A stretch of DNA of 64,000 bases from Myrica gale (GCA_963930655.1 OZ005609.1:20471001-20535000); one strand, 5' to 3'; numbered from the stretch's first letter, positions 48,036-59,707 are shown. The notes: generated by a model not told the origin, from the letters alone. Program-made: numbers and translations.

Positions 48036-48343
48036 AGATTTGAGCAATCACAGCATCAAATCAGCCAGATGCAGGTGATGCAGTGAAAATCTCTCAACAC
48101 TTGAAGATAAAACTAAGATAAAAAGAATTAGGAACAAAAGTGCGAAACAACTATAAACCACAACACAATAGTAAAAAGAAACTAATAAGAGGCCGAAATT
48201 CCAACAGGGTCCAGGGAGATCTAATGCGAAGCGAAAACCTTAATATATTCAAGCAAAGAAACAACAACATTACACTGACCGGGCAAGGAATTCGAACATC
48301 ATGTAGTGAATGAAAGCAATGCGATTGAAAATTCCAGATCTAC

Positions 48344-48543
48344 TTAGGCTGCGTTTGTCACTAAAATTTTACCCAAAATTTTATCTCTCTCCTAATAAAA
48401 TACTCCAATATAATCTCTCTCTTCCATAAAAAATATAAAAAATTACAAAAACTATAAAATATTACCTCTCTTCACTTTTTCACTAAACCCAATACCAACA
48501 CTAAACCCAATACCAAAAATTTTACCACACAAACCCACCCTTA
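48344..48543. mobile_element. Tourist/Harbinger-like MITE, 194 bp
   Basis: The element spans 48347-48540 with ends GGCTGCGTTTGT and ACAAACCCACCC. TTA direct repeats lie at 48344-48346 and 48541-48543. The interior has the same TCTCTCTCCTAATAAAATAC core as the element at 48774-48972. Confidence 0.82.
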
Positions 48544-48658
48544 GATAAATTTACCTGTAGCAGACGAGAACTCTGAAATACCGAAAATGTGTGTGTGAGA
48601 GCGAGAGAGCAATGACGAGAGATTGGGAGGTGATGATCCTCACGGAGGTTTATTTATG

Positions 48659-49052
48659 AGGATGTTTGAGCCCAAATAATTGGGGTTCAATTTTTTTAGG
48701 GTTAATATTAAAAAATTCATCATATAATTTTTTATTTTTATAATATTTATTAAAAAATTTCTCTCTTTACTTAGGCTGCGTTTGCAACCAAAACAATCCC
48801 CAAAATTTTATCTCTCTCCTAATAAAATACTCCAATATAATATCTCTCTCTCCCATAAAAAATATAAAAAATTAAAAAAAAATATAAAAAATTACCTCTC
48901 TATTCACCTTTTCACTAAACCCAATACCAACACATATTCTCATACCAAAAATATTACAACACAAACACAACCTTACTTTTTCATCAACTCCCATAAAATA
49001 TCTTTACTTTATAATATTTCACAAACCCCAATTTCCACACTCAAACATCCCC
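48659..49052. mobile_element. MITE split by a nested Tourist-like MITE
   Basis: The outer element begins about GGATGTTTGAGCCCAAATAA (48661) and ends CACTCAAACATCCC (about 49051). It resembles the uninterrupted relatives at 53520-53700 and 54605-54803. It is interrupted at CTCTCTTTAC by the element 48774-48972 (ends GGCTGCGTTTG / CAAACACAACC), which has TTA repeats at 48771-48773 and 48973-48975. After the break the outer sequence resumes with CTTTTTCATCAACTCCCATA. Confidence 0.8.
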
Positions 49053-49977
49053 TATATAAGGCCGAGAGTGAGAGTGAAAGTGACGTGTGAGATCGACGGT
49101 CAATTCTGTTTCCCTCCTTTATTGATGTTTAAGACATGTTTGTTTCTCAAAATTTTGGGGTCCAAAATTTCTAACAAAATAAATATACTTCAAAATTTCA
49201 AACTTTTTACAAACACCAATAAACTTCAACATTCAAAATATTCCCAAAATTTTGAAAATATTCTCATAGTTTCCGTAAACAAACATACCCTTAGTGTGGA
49301 CGGTGAGGATTGGGGTTTACAAGGAGTGATTCAGAGATGATTGTTGAAAGAATAGGACAGATATACCCTCTACCGAAATCACTGTAATGTCCTTTGACCC
49401 AAGTCCAAAAATGATCATCCAGATTCAAACAGTCCCCAACTCACTAAACCCAATACCAACACATATTCTCATACCAAAAATATTACAACACAAACACAAC
49501 CTTACTTTTTCATCAACTCCCATAAAATATCTTTACTTTATAATATTTCACAAACCCCAATTTCCACACTCAAACATCCCCTATATAAGGCCGAGAGTGA
49601 GAGTGAAAGTGACGTGTGAGATCGACGGTCAATTCTGTTTCCCTCCTTTATTGATGTTTAAGACATGTTTGTTTCTCAAAATTTTGGGGTCCAAAATTTC
49701 TAACAAAATAAATATACTTCAAAATTTCAAACTTTTTACAAACACCAATAAACTTCAACATTCAAAATATTCCCAAAATTTTGAAAATATTCTCATAGTT
49801 TCCGTAAACAAACATACCCTTAGTGTGGACGGTGAGGATTGGGGTTTACAAGGAGTGATTCAGAGATGATTGTTGAAAGAATAGGACAGATATACCCTCT
49901 ACCGAAATCACTGTAATGTCCTTTGACCCAAGTCCAAAAATGATCATCCAGATTCAAACAGTCCCCAACTCACTAAA
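48912..49977. repeat. 529-bp perfect tandem duplication
   Basis: The unit 48912-49440 is repeated at 49441-49969 without any difference that I could find. The shared word TCACTAAA lies at the start, the junction and the end (49970-49977), which suggests microhomology. The unit holds the right half of the nested MITEs plus a further Tourist-like element (49132-49290, and its copy 49661-49819) with TTA flanks. Two identical 89-codon frames (ending DWGLQGVIQR) are by-products of the duplication. Confidence 0.93.
49129..49293. mobile_element. Tourist-like MITE, 159 bp, duplicated
   Basis: The element spans 49132-49290. The ends AGACATGTTTGTTT and AAACAAACATACCC are inverted with 3 mismatches, and TTA lies on both sides. 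An identical second copy lies at 49661-49819 through the tandem duplication. Confidence 0.75.
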
Positions 49978-52524
49978 GAGTAAAAGGTGAATATGTCTTT
50001 CTTCTCTGCGGTTGACGGGTTGATTTTCCAGAAGTCAGTGTATAAACTATAAAGATAGGGTAAAACGGATTTCCTTGTCTTAGCCCTGTTCCATACGAAT
50101 CGAAGAAACGTCATTTTCCAACTGCTGGAAGGACTACAACTCAAATTGGCTTTTTCATATTTAGCTGCGGGGCTTCAAGAAATAGTTGCAGTACCGAGCA
50201 GGACATTAAAGCTGAAATTAATGCATGCAAGGAATCTCCGCCTTTCATTTACCAATATCTTAAAATCGACAAACAGACGCAGCAACTGAAAACACATTCT
50301 GATATGATATGTCTCGTTGATTTGGCCTTTGGCAGGGTCTCTTTCTTGTGCCACCGTGTGACTTCTGGTTGTTTTCACTCGTGAATTTTGCTCTCATTCC
50401 CTCACATGTGAAGAACAAGGGACAAAAATGGCATCCAGGGTGATGTACGTGATCTGCTCCATGTATTATTGCTATCCATTATCTATCACTCCTTTTGTAA
50501 TTTATTTTATTTCTCTTCCGATAGCTGCAACCAGAGACTTCATTTTCAAATAATGTATACAGAACCAGGAAGAAAGTGCATAGATGTGTCTGTTTTGTGT
50601 GGAGGTAAGTGAACCATTTTTCTAATTGATTTCGGAGGCCTGACAATAGTGCGGTATAATCAAATTTATCCAGCCTCCTTGGACAACTGACCAATGAGCT
50701 CTCAAGATGTATATGGACAAGCCTATGGGGGTGGCGCCATTATTTATATATATATATATATCATACAGCGTTTATTCGATTATACGTGAATAGCAAAATG
50801 TGCAGAGGCACAGTAGATGCGAGGCCGCTTGTGCAGTTTTACGGGTCACTTAATTACCTCAAGAAGGAAGTGAAAGGGTCATATTGGTGGAAATTCTTTG
50901 GAGTTGATTTATATGGTAGAAATTTCCACATAGATGGCAAATAGAATGCGAAATGGATGCTGAGAATTTTATTTGTAATGCCATTTGGAAAAGATGATCT
51001 GTAGATAAACAAAAAGACAGTAATTATATTGGTGTTATTAAACACTAGCGCCCCCGTTGAAGTACATCTTACCTTTAAACCCGCTTGGCCATTTGAGTTG
51101 CTTTTAAGGTGATCTTAAACTACTTTAATAGGTACTGGGACTGACATGGGGAGTTTACCAAAGGAGACACTTCCACAGAGTACTCCATTTTAGCGGGCTT
51201 ACCACAAGTCCTCCCCTCACAAACTACAGTACAGATTAAATTAAAGTAGTTGGTCCTAAAGGCGGCTTCAACCGACAAGTGAGTATATTCTTCGTGTTCT
51301 TTAGTCGGTGTTCAAATCTCGACTTTGTCTATGCATGGTTAACTTAGCAAGTTAGCATAGAATTTTTTTTGTTACTGTGAGTATATATAAGTGCATAATA
51401 TATATATATATAAATAGAATAATCTAAATTTATAAATTTTTTAATTTAATATAATAAAATAAGTGCAAAGGAGTAACTAAATAGAATTTTTCATCTTTCT
51501 ACATGATATATATATATATATGATAATCTCCCTTTTTTATTATTTTTATTATCTTATTTTTGTCTAATAATTTGAATTTAATAAACTTGAATAAAATAAC
51601 CAAATAAAGAAAAATTTTCAAAAAAATCAAAGTTATTTTTTCTTTCTATGTTTTTAACATAGAAGCAATAATTGTATTTTGATATAATTTTCGTCTTTTG
51701 AAAAAAAAGCGAATAATTTTTTTTATCAGACCAGATCTTAACTTTAACAAAAAAAAACATGGAAATGTAAATCTAATGAAATGTATTGGAAATAAAAGGT
51801 CCTAGATATAATTTCTTTGGAATCAGTCTTATAACAAAATGTGTTCATCTTCTCTGCGTGCAAAATAAGATAAAATTAGTTAACTAAGATGAAAGTAAAA
51901 CAAAAAACAAAAATAAAAAGGAGGAAAACTGAATCCTATACAAATATTAGGAAAAATAATTGATGACACTCTTGCGTATCAGGCTCAAACGAAGATTATC
52001 TAATATGATCACATTGGGTCTGGAAGGCTTAACGTCAGGACAAACTTGTATCTCAGTAATGAAATACACTTCAGTTATGCCGGGTGGGGAAAATGTTCAA
52101 CATCCATATTTCATTAAAGAAAGGGTAAAACGGGAAGTCGCTTGTTTAAGTGGTCACGTGGCGACACATACATGGTTTGCTGTGAGAAGTGATGGCAAAT
52201 TGAGCTGGAGGGTGAAAATTGACGTAAAATAATAGTTTGAGATATTAATGTAACGAAATTAATAAAAGTGGAAGTAACTTAGAAATGAACCAAAATTTTG
52301 GGGTACAAAGCGAATTTTTCTGTAAATACGATAATCTGATCATATCCCTCAGAATTACAACGTGTTCTCCTGTTTTTCGGCTTCGTTGCTTCATATGCTG
52401 TTGCATTTGTATGTTGGGATCTCTCTCAAGTCTCATCTAGTTTGTAAATTTGCAGAAGCTAGTGGCACTGTGACAGTACCGCAAGAGACACGGATGCCGA
52501 TGCCCGTGAAACTGAGAAATCCCG
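49978..52524. other. AT-rich intergenic DNA
   Basis: No supported gene. It holds (TA)n tracts at 50744-50761, about 51401-51416 and about 51507-51522. Open frames are short and unrecognised. Confidence 0.45.
50744..50761. repeat. (TA)n microsatellite
   Basis: Nine TA units in a row within AT-rich DNA. Confidence 0.9.
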
Positions 52525-52832
52525 ATTTGGTTGAACAGGCCTAGTAGCATTATAGCCTAGGAGGATTTGGTTGAGAAGAGATTGGGCTCGTTCGTGGGCT
52601 TAATATGGTTCAGAGTCCAAGTTCGAGGAATGTCTTTTTGAGAAGTATTCTCGTACTCTAATTATGAGAATTAAGTATGTTTGGAAGAAAAGTTTTTGTG
52701 ATGAGAATTTTTATGGAATTTTGTGAACTTGTTTTGGTTTTTGTTTTTTTTAACATAAAACAAGGCCAATGATTTGGTAAAAAGTTTTTTTGTTTTTGTT
52801 TTTTTAAGATAAAAAAGACGAGTACAATGTTA
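52525..52832. repeat. dispersed duplication, copy B
   Basis: Partner of 47270-47576 in the same orientation, about 5.25 kb away. The left and right flanks of the two copies differ. Confidence 0.85.
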
Positions 52833-53519
52833 GAGCAAAATTACAATAAAAAGGAAAATATGTTTAAGTGTTTATAATTTTGCTTCCCAACAATCCCTTC
52901 CTTAAAAAAAAAATGTTTAAATTATCGGGAGAACTACCCTGCTGGCCTAAACTTGTCCCGTAAAGTAATATCACTTAAATGGTGCGCAAAGTTCCGACCC
53001 CACAACATTATATGTAGTTAGTATAATATTTACCTAATGGTAAGAGCATCAACTCTACAATTATATAATTCAAATTTAGTACGTCGAGCATATAAAGAGC
53101 TACCTTCTAACCATCACGCTAGAGCCCCAGGAGCAGAATCCCTTCTTTGGAAATTGCCTTCTAAAATCATATTGTTCATGTAAGCAGATCCAAGGCCCAA
53201 TAAACATTGCCCACTAGATACACGAAGCCCAGTGCATATGAGATTTTTTTTTTCTCGTATATTTGGATCCTGATGAAGCTCAATGGGCTTTCTTCTCCTG
53301 GCTACTGATGATGGCCTTGGTGGATTTTCCGTAGAAATCAATATAGGCTTTATATTTGAGGCTGCCAATCGATAAAAGCCTATAACTTATATTGTAGAGC
53401 TTATAATTTATTTTTTGTATTTGTATTTTTTTCTCTGAGTATATTTATTTATATTCACTGAGTATAAATAAATATGTCAAGATCTTATCATTAAGATCAG
53501 TTAACAATGCGTCGGATTG

Positions 53520-53700
53520 GATAGTTTTTAGGGGATGTTTGAGCCCCAAATAATTAGTGTTAATATTAAAATATTAATCATATAATATTTTATTATTATA
53601 ATATTTATTAAAAATTTTCTCTCTTTATTTTTTTATAAATTCTCGTAAAATATATTTACTTTATAATATTTTATAAAACTCGATACCCGCTCAAACAATT
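53520..53700. mobile_element. AT-rich MITE relic
   Basis: It starts near GGGATGTTTGAGCCCCAAAT and ends near CCCGCTCAAACA. It is colinear with the outer element at 48659-49052 but lacks the nested insert. The TSD is not resolved. Confidence 0.6.
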
Positions 53701-54116
53701 TGTATTATTTGTTCCCTACAAGCGAAGGTGCAAAAAATGTGTAGGCACTTTCCAAGTTGCTTCTCTTGCTCCCGACTAAAAGGGCCTTTCTCTCTCAAGG
53801 CTATTTCCGCGAATCTTCCGCTTTGCACGTGCTAGGCCTCACTCGATCCGGGCGCTATCTCACGCACGTGAATCTCGAAAAGAAAGTCCTGAGCTGATTG
53901 ATCATTGTAAAGGCACGAACTTTGGAGGGAAAATGCGCAAAAAAGGACAAATGTACGGTTCCAGAAAAGCAGACTCTCCTATCTTTTTTTATTTATATTT
54001 TTATCTTTTTATGGGCAAGACTCTCCTATCCTTAGCACTAAAGTAGATAGATACGGGGATTTCATTTTGTCGAGTTAGAAAAAGAACAAAAAAATGGACC
54101 TCCTTTGAAACGAGAG

Positions 54117-54456
54117 GAGCCTAGTAGGGGGTGAAAATCGAAAATGTGGTCCGGACCACTTAAGTGGTTCAGACCGGACTTAAATTCTTTCTAAAAAAAA
54201 TATTTTTTTTAAAAAAATTTTGCGCAGAGCGCCTAAGTGCGGCCCTGCACTGCGCAGAGCAGTAGACGCTCTACGCAGCAGAGCCGCACTGCGTAGTGCG
54301 GTAAAATTAAATAAAAAATAAAAAAATTTAAAAAACAAATTTATGAAATGCGGTCCGGTCCGGTCCGGACCGCATTTCAAATATGTATAGACAGGACCGG
54401 ACCGGATAAATCCGGTCTTTCAATCCGGTCCGATTCTGTTCAGCCCTAGAGCCTAG
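54117..54456. mobile_element. hAT-like non-autonomous element 4, with GGTCCGGACC repeats
   Basis: The element spans 54125-54448 (324 bp). It starts TAGGGGGTGAAAATC and ends GTTCAGCCCTA, with a perfect 8-bp TSD GAGCCTAG (54117-54124, 54449-54456). Subterminal words are GGTCCGGACC and the complement. The core has a GC-rich, partly palindromic block of GCGCAGAGC/GCTCTACGC words (54221-54302). Confidence 0.92.
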
Positions 54457-54604
54457 TGATCAGGGGACCATGGCCTCCGGGACTGGGACACAACCTTCCC
54501 CGTAGCATTTTGGCGGGAAGCTAGGAAGGAAGCTTTTAGAAAAAGGTTTTTTCCAATTATTGTTTCAGATTCCATTAGTTGTCTTGTCATGGACGAGGTT
54601 ATTA

Positions 54605-54803
54605 TAGTATGTTTGAGGGTTAAAATTTTGAGTATTGAGATTTGAGAAATATTATAAAGTAATAATATGTTATGGGAGTTGGTGAAAAAGTAAAGATAGA
54701 AAATATTTTTAATAAATATTATAATAATAAAAAATTATGTGATGAGTTTTTTGTAATTAAACTTAAATTTTTGGACCCAAATTTTTGGGACTCAAACATA
54801 CTA
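54605..54803. mobile_element. AT-rich MITE with inverted ends
   Basis: The ends TAGTATGTTTGAG and CTCAAACATACTA are perfectly inverted over 13 bp. The interior (GGAGTTGGTGAAAAAGTAAAG) is the complement of the outer-MITE sequence near 48976-49000, so it is the same family in the opposite orientation. The TSD is not clear. Confidence 0.78.
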
Positions 54804-55032
54804 TGAGTTCTTTTAAGGTGGAGCTTGTCAGATTCCTTTGTTCACGTGTTATGCAATTTTGAATCTAATTAGTAAACTAATTAGATTACTTTAGTTGTTT
54901 TGATTGGTAGAATAATCTATTAATATTGCCGAAGGACGCTGCATGATAATTTTCTTCTTCTTTTCTTTTTCTTTATAATGAGAGTATGTTTCAGTATTTA
55001 GGCAGATGGTGCAAATGGTTAGAAGTTGGACT

Positions 55033-55241
55033 CTTTTTCTTTCTCTATTTTCTTTTGCTTTCTTTTTCTTTTTTGGTTTTATTTTGACGGGCAACCTAGT
55101 TACCACGAGCTAGGGTTAAAAAACTGGAATGCGGTCCCTTTTTCTTTCTCTATTTCTTTTGCTTTCTTTTTCTTTTTTGGTTTTATTTTGACGGGCAACC
55201 TAGTTACCACGAGCTAGGGTTAAAAAACTGGAATGCGGTCC
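55033..55241. repeat. tandem duplication of about 104 bp that includes one end of hAT element 5
   Basis: The unit from CTTTTTCTTTCTCTATT to AAACTGGAATGCGGTCC occurs at about 55033-55137 and again at 55138-55241. Each copy ends with the flank ACCACGAGC followed by TAGGGTTAAAAAACTGG, the first bases of the hAT-like element. Confidence 0.85.
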
Positions 55242-55692
55242 GGACCGCATTCCGGTCCTAGTATAATAAAGGACCGGACCGGACCACTTATAAGTGGTTC
55301 GGTCCGGTCTGGTTTCACTAAATGCGGTCCGGACCGGTTTTATTTTTTATTTTTTATTTTTTTTAATTTTTTAAATTTTTTTAGGTTAATTTCAAAGGGG
55401 AAGTGTATATAAAAATATTAATTTTTAGTTTAAATTAAAATTAAACGTTTTATGTTTATAATTTGTATTAAAAATTTAAAAATATATATATATATATATT
55501 TTTTAATAAATGCGGTCCTGTCCGGTCCGGACCGAATTTATTAAAAAGGAGGACTGGACCGGACTGGATAACCGGATTTATCCTGTCCGGACCGGACCGC
55601 ATTTTAAGAAAAAGGACCGGATCGGACCGCAAATCCGATCCGGTTTTCCGGTCCGGTCCGGTTGTGTTCACCCCTAGGGCCCTACCACGAGC
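55207..55692. mobile_element. hAT-like non-autonomous element 5, with GGTCCGGACC repeats
   Basis: The element spans 55215-55684 (470 bp). It starts TAGGGTTAAAAAAC and ends TTCACCCCTAGGGCCCTA, with an 8-bp TSD CCACGAGC (55207-55214, 55685-55692). Subterminal GGTCCGGACC words match those of element 4, so these two are close relatives. There is no coding capacity. Confidence 0.88.
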
Positions 55693-56877
55693 ATAATGGG
55701 TGGTTTTTGGATACATATTTCCAACATTTTATGATTTTTTAAAAAAAAAAACTTAAATTTTTTACCATCAAATATCAAAATCTCAAAAAAATTACATAAA
55801 TTCCAATACATTTTTCACACAAAATTCTATACTGTTACATTAATTTTTTTCACCGACTAGCTACGAAAGATTTTGCACTTTGCATTCTAAACTACCACTT
55901 TTGAGATATTACACGATTTAACTACCAATCTTGTCAAATTTGTAGACACTTTTGCATTCTTCAACTATCAATATTAGACACTTTGCACCTTTCATCAGAC
56001 AATAATACTTCCGAGAATTTAATAAATTTACAAAAATATTAATATATGCAAAGTGGATCAATGACATTTATCATTGTTTGTGTAAAATTTTGAAGGTGAA
56101 AATTGTACTTACCGTTAAAAAACACTACATACATCAACATATTCACTATTCTTACTTTTTAACCAATTCTATCACTTTTTTATTAAAAAATGATTTAATT
56201 ACATTATGCATCCACGTGGTTTGAGGGGGCTCGATACTTTGCACCATGTTCTTTCAATTTTTGACACATTTCACCAATGTGGTTCTGATTTACTTTGATT
56301 TGCACTCCGTCGTTTATTTATATGTTAAAATGAACGGAAATCTCAATTACGTATTCTGCATATGGCTCACTTGCCCATTTTGCCCCAATATTCAAAAATA
56401 ATTAACACTTTTCACCCATGTGAGTTGAAGTGTCTACACTTTGCACCTGTTCTTTTATTTTTGAGACACTTTATGTCCATGTGTTTTGTACGTGGTATAT
56501 TTTTTCGTTTGAGCGACTGGGTTCAAATCGATGTTAGTTAGAATCAGTTTGGTGAAACATGTCAAAATTGAAAAAACAGAATACAAAATGTCCCAAACTA
56601 AGTGAGTTTAAAGTGTAATTAATCTATAAAAAATTCATAAAATCTTCGCTCTCTTTATTTTTTAACAAATTCCAGTATAAAGTATTCTCCAACCAAACAT
56701 TCTTCAATTTTTTCACATCGACTAATTATTTATCACGATATATAAACAAATACAAAATGAAAACTTCAACAGTTAGAAATAAAGAAATGAAATTAGAGAA
56801 AAATAAATAATAATTAAAGAGTAGAATAATAGTGGGCATAGATGTCCGGCCTAGATTGTGTCCTGCGGCTTGGGTTC
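55693..56877. other. intergenic region with a decayed repeat, upstream of GME
   Basis: No gene is seen. The segment 56190-56625 (TTTAATTACATTATGCATCC to AAAGTGTAATTAATC) is a diverged relative of 22745-23115. The GME promoter follows. Confidence 0.5.
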
Positions 56878-56887
56878 TATATATAGA
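56878..56887 (+). promoter_or_regulatory. candidate TATA box of GME
   Basis: CTATATATAG lies about 135 bp before the 5' UTR splice donor at 57013. Its position fits a transcript start near 56910. The motif is common in AT-rich DNA, so this is only suggestive. Confidence 0.45.
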
Positions 56888-56909
56888 ATAGCCATTACTG
56901 ACTCCGAGA

Positions 56910-57627
56910 CCATACCGATTCACTTGCTATTCGAAAAGTTATCTCTTCCGCGTTATCTCATTCTTATTCTGTATTACCACGCTTCGAAGGGTCAATATTC
57001 AAGGCTTTTCAGGTCAAAATCTCTACTGGGTTTTTGTGGGTTTTTCTGAATCTCTCTATTCTCCCCTACCTCTAGGCTCTAATCGGGATTCATATAAGTG
57101 TTTGTGGGTTTGTTTTAAAGTCTTCACATTGTGGTGTGTGGACACGTTTTGTATATTCTTTACCTTCTGTATTGTTAATCACTAATTATGTGTTTTCTTG
57201 AGTGAAAATTTTTACTGTTTGTTTTCTTGATATGTTTATCCTCGTATAAACTTGTACTAGTTTTTGTTTTCTCTTGTTCCAGTTACTAGAAGATATTAAC
57301 CTTTTTTTTTGTCTTCCTTCGAAGTGTTTGAAAGGTTTCGAATTCGATTTTTCTCGGTTCATTTATGTACATGATTTTAGGATATCTAATTTGTGGCTTC
57401 TCTCGAGTGGAATTTCTTACCTCTGCTATGTTTCTGAATTAAATCTTTTGTCTTACTTCAATCTTTTTTTTCTGAATATATTTTCCTCTTTCTATAATTT
57501 AGTTCCCCGCATCCCAAACTTGAGTCTTTTGTATTGGTCAGGATGCTTGCTCCTTTTTGCCGTTTACCTTGTTTTACAGTCAATGGTTTATCCTCTTTCT
57601 TATTTTCTAAAGATCCCAGTATTGCAG
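56910..57627 (+). other. GME 5' UTR with leader intron
   Basis: A donor CAG/GTCAAA at 57012/57013 and a T-rich run ending in the acceptor ATTGCAG at 57621-57627, one base before the start codon, define a 615-bp intron inside the leader. Leader introns are common in strongly expressed plant genes. An open frame at 57274-57651 is intron sequence. Confidence 0.7.
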
Positions 57628-57628
57628 A

Positions 57629-59707
57629 ATGGGAACTACTGGCGAAATTAACTACGGTTCGTACACCTATGAGAATCTCCAGAGAGAACCATACTGGCCA
57701 TCGCAGAAGCTCCGAATTTCAATTACTGGGGCAGGTGGTTTTATCGCCTCCCACATTGCCCGGCGCTTGAAGAGCGAGGGCCACTACATTATTGCTTCTG
57801 ATTGGAAGAAGAACGAGCACATGACTGAAGACATGTTCTGTCATGAATTCCACCTGGTGGACTTGAGGGTCATGGACAATTGCTTGAAGGTCACTAAGGG
57901 AGTTGACCACGTGTTTAATCTTGCTGCTGATATGGGTGGGATGGGCTTCATTCAGTCCAACCACTCGGTCATCATGTACAACAACACAATGATCAGTTTC
58001 AACATGCTTGAGGCTGCCAGGGTCAATGGGGTCAAGAGGTTAGTTGTCTTGGATATCGATGCCTATGTCTTGGTTTAGTTATCAACTGACAAACCACGAA
58101 GAGTGGCACTGGAAGTTTCAACTTCTAGTGTTGTTGTACTTAAACATGATATGCCTTTGATATTTAACAACTTGGTTTATGCAGGCTTTTCTATGCCTCT
58201 AGTGCTTGTATCTACCCAGAATTTAAGCAACTGGAAACTAATGTGAGCTTGAAGGAGTCTGATGCCTGGCCTGCTGAGGTTGGTCAAACTTAGCTGTCAA
58301 TAAAGTTTTAATCTAGCGGTGTTTTTTGCTTTTTGTAAATTATGGATGTAGCTAATGAGTCTACTTTGAAACCTGAGTTTAGCCTCAAGATGCTTATGGC
58401 TTAGAGAAGCTTGCAACAGAGGAATTGTGCAAGCACTACACCAAAGATTTTGGTATAGAGTGCCGTGTTGGAAGGTTCCATAACATTTATGGTCCTTTTG
58501 GCACATGGAAAGGTAAGCTCTTGATTTCGTGGTAACTTACACATATGCGTGATTTGTTGCTTGTTGGATCTTTCCTCGTTTGATCGCTTGGTTTTATCTG
58601 TTGTACAGGTGGAAGGGAGAAAGCTCCAGCTGCTTTCTGTAGGAAGGCTATCACTTCTACTGATAAGTTTGAGATGTGGGGAGATGGACTTCAGACCAGA
58701 TCCTTCACATTCATTGATGAATGTGTAGAAGGTGTTCTTAGGTAAATGCTTGTGTTCTTGTTTTGAGGTTCTTCTATCCGATACAATGTTGAAACCTTTG
58801 TATTCTTTTTAACAAATATGGATTTTGAGGTTACTGGGTTCTTGGATCTGAGATTTTGAAGACAGGACATAATTTTTCCTTGTCATTAGCTACTCTGATT
58901 TGCATAAAATGTTTATGCTAGCTTTGGAAGCTGAATGTGTAAATCTTTCTATTTAAGATGTTTTTGTTGCCCAGAATGCAGTGTATTGTACCCAGTTTTG
59001 TGTTTCACATGAAAAAATTATGCTAGTGTGTTTGAGGATTTACAAAACTGGCATGTATGAATGGATTCTGAAAATATATCTTCTCACTTATCATGAATTA
59101 ACTATACTGGAATTACTTCTCTGTTCAGATTAACGAAGTCAGACTTCCGTGAGCCAGTGAATATTGGAAGTGATGAGATGGTTAGCATGAATGAAATGGC
59201 TGAGATTGTACTCAGCTTTGAGGACAAGAAGCTCCCTATCCTCCACATTCCTGGCCCAGAAGGAGTCCGTGGTCGTAACTCAGACAACATGCTGATCAAA
59301 GAAAAACTTGGTTGGGCTCCTACAATGAGGTTGAAGGTACTTAAGAGTGATGGCTACTTTCTTGTTCTTAAGTTTTCTTGATAATCCCAATTTTTTTTTT
59401 GTGTAATAAGGTTATCTTCAGTCAAGTGTGATTGTTGAAAGTGTTCAGTGGGGAAATGAAGTCCTAAACCATGAATTGTTGCCTTAGTCACCTTATTCGC
59501 TGCCAACCTGCTCACGTACTAATTGAAATATCTGAATTCCATATTTTGTAGGATGGCCTGAGAATTACATACTTTTGGATCAAGGAACAGATTGAGAAAG
59601 AGAAGGCTAAAGGTGTTGACCTGACGGCTTATGGGTCGTCTAAGGTGGTGGGAACCCAGGCTCCAGTTCAACTAGGCTCACTTCGTGCTGCTGATGGCAA
59701 AGAATGA
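57629..59707 (+). CDS. GME: GDP-mannose 3,5-epimerase
   Basis: This cytosolic enzyme converts GDP-D-mannose to GDP-L-galactose (and GDP-L-gulose), a step of vitamin C and cell-wall sugar synthesis. Exons 57629-58038, 58185-58278, 58383-58512, 58609-58741, 59129-59336 and 59552-59707 have consistent phases and give 376 residues, the usual length. It is an extended short-chain dehydrogenase fold. The NAD-binding loop GAGGFIA is at residues 34-40. C145 (in YASSACIYPEF) and K216 (GGREKAP) are the acid/base pair. The Y173-xxx-K177 motif (DAYGLEK) is intact. One residue is absent in LETNVSL compared with the Arabidopsis sequence as I recall it, which shifts later numbering by one. It ends VQLGSLRAADGKE. 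All catalytic residues are present, so it should be active. Confidence 0.97.

Noticed and set aside
49068..49869. Two identical 89-codon open frames looking like a duplicated gene
   Set aside because: They are contained in the 529-bp tandem duplication and overlap MITE sequence. The composition is AT-rich without any domain, so they are by-products.
53030..53120. tRNA-like stretch TGGTAAGAGCATCAACTC with a weak TTCAAAT box
   Set aside because: It might be a decayed SINE, but no acceptor stem, TSD or tail could be shown.
57274..57651. 125-codon frame before GME
   Set aside because: It lies in the T-rich leader intron and ends by overlapping the GME start. It has no protein-like composition.
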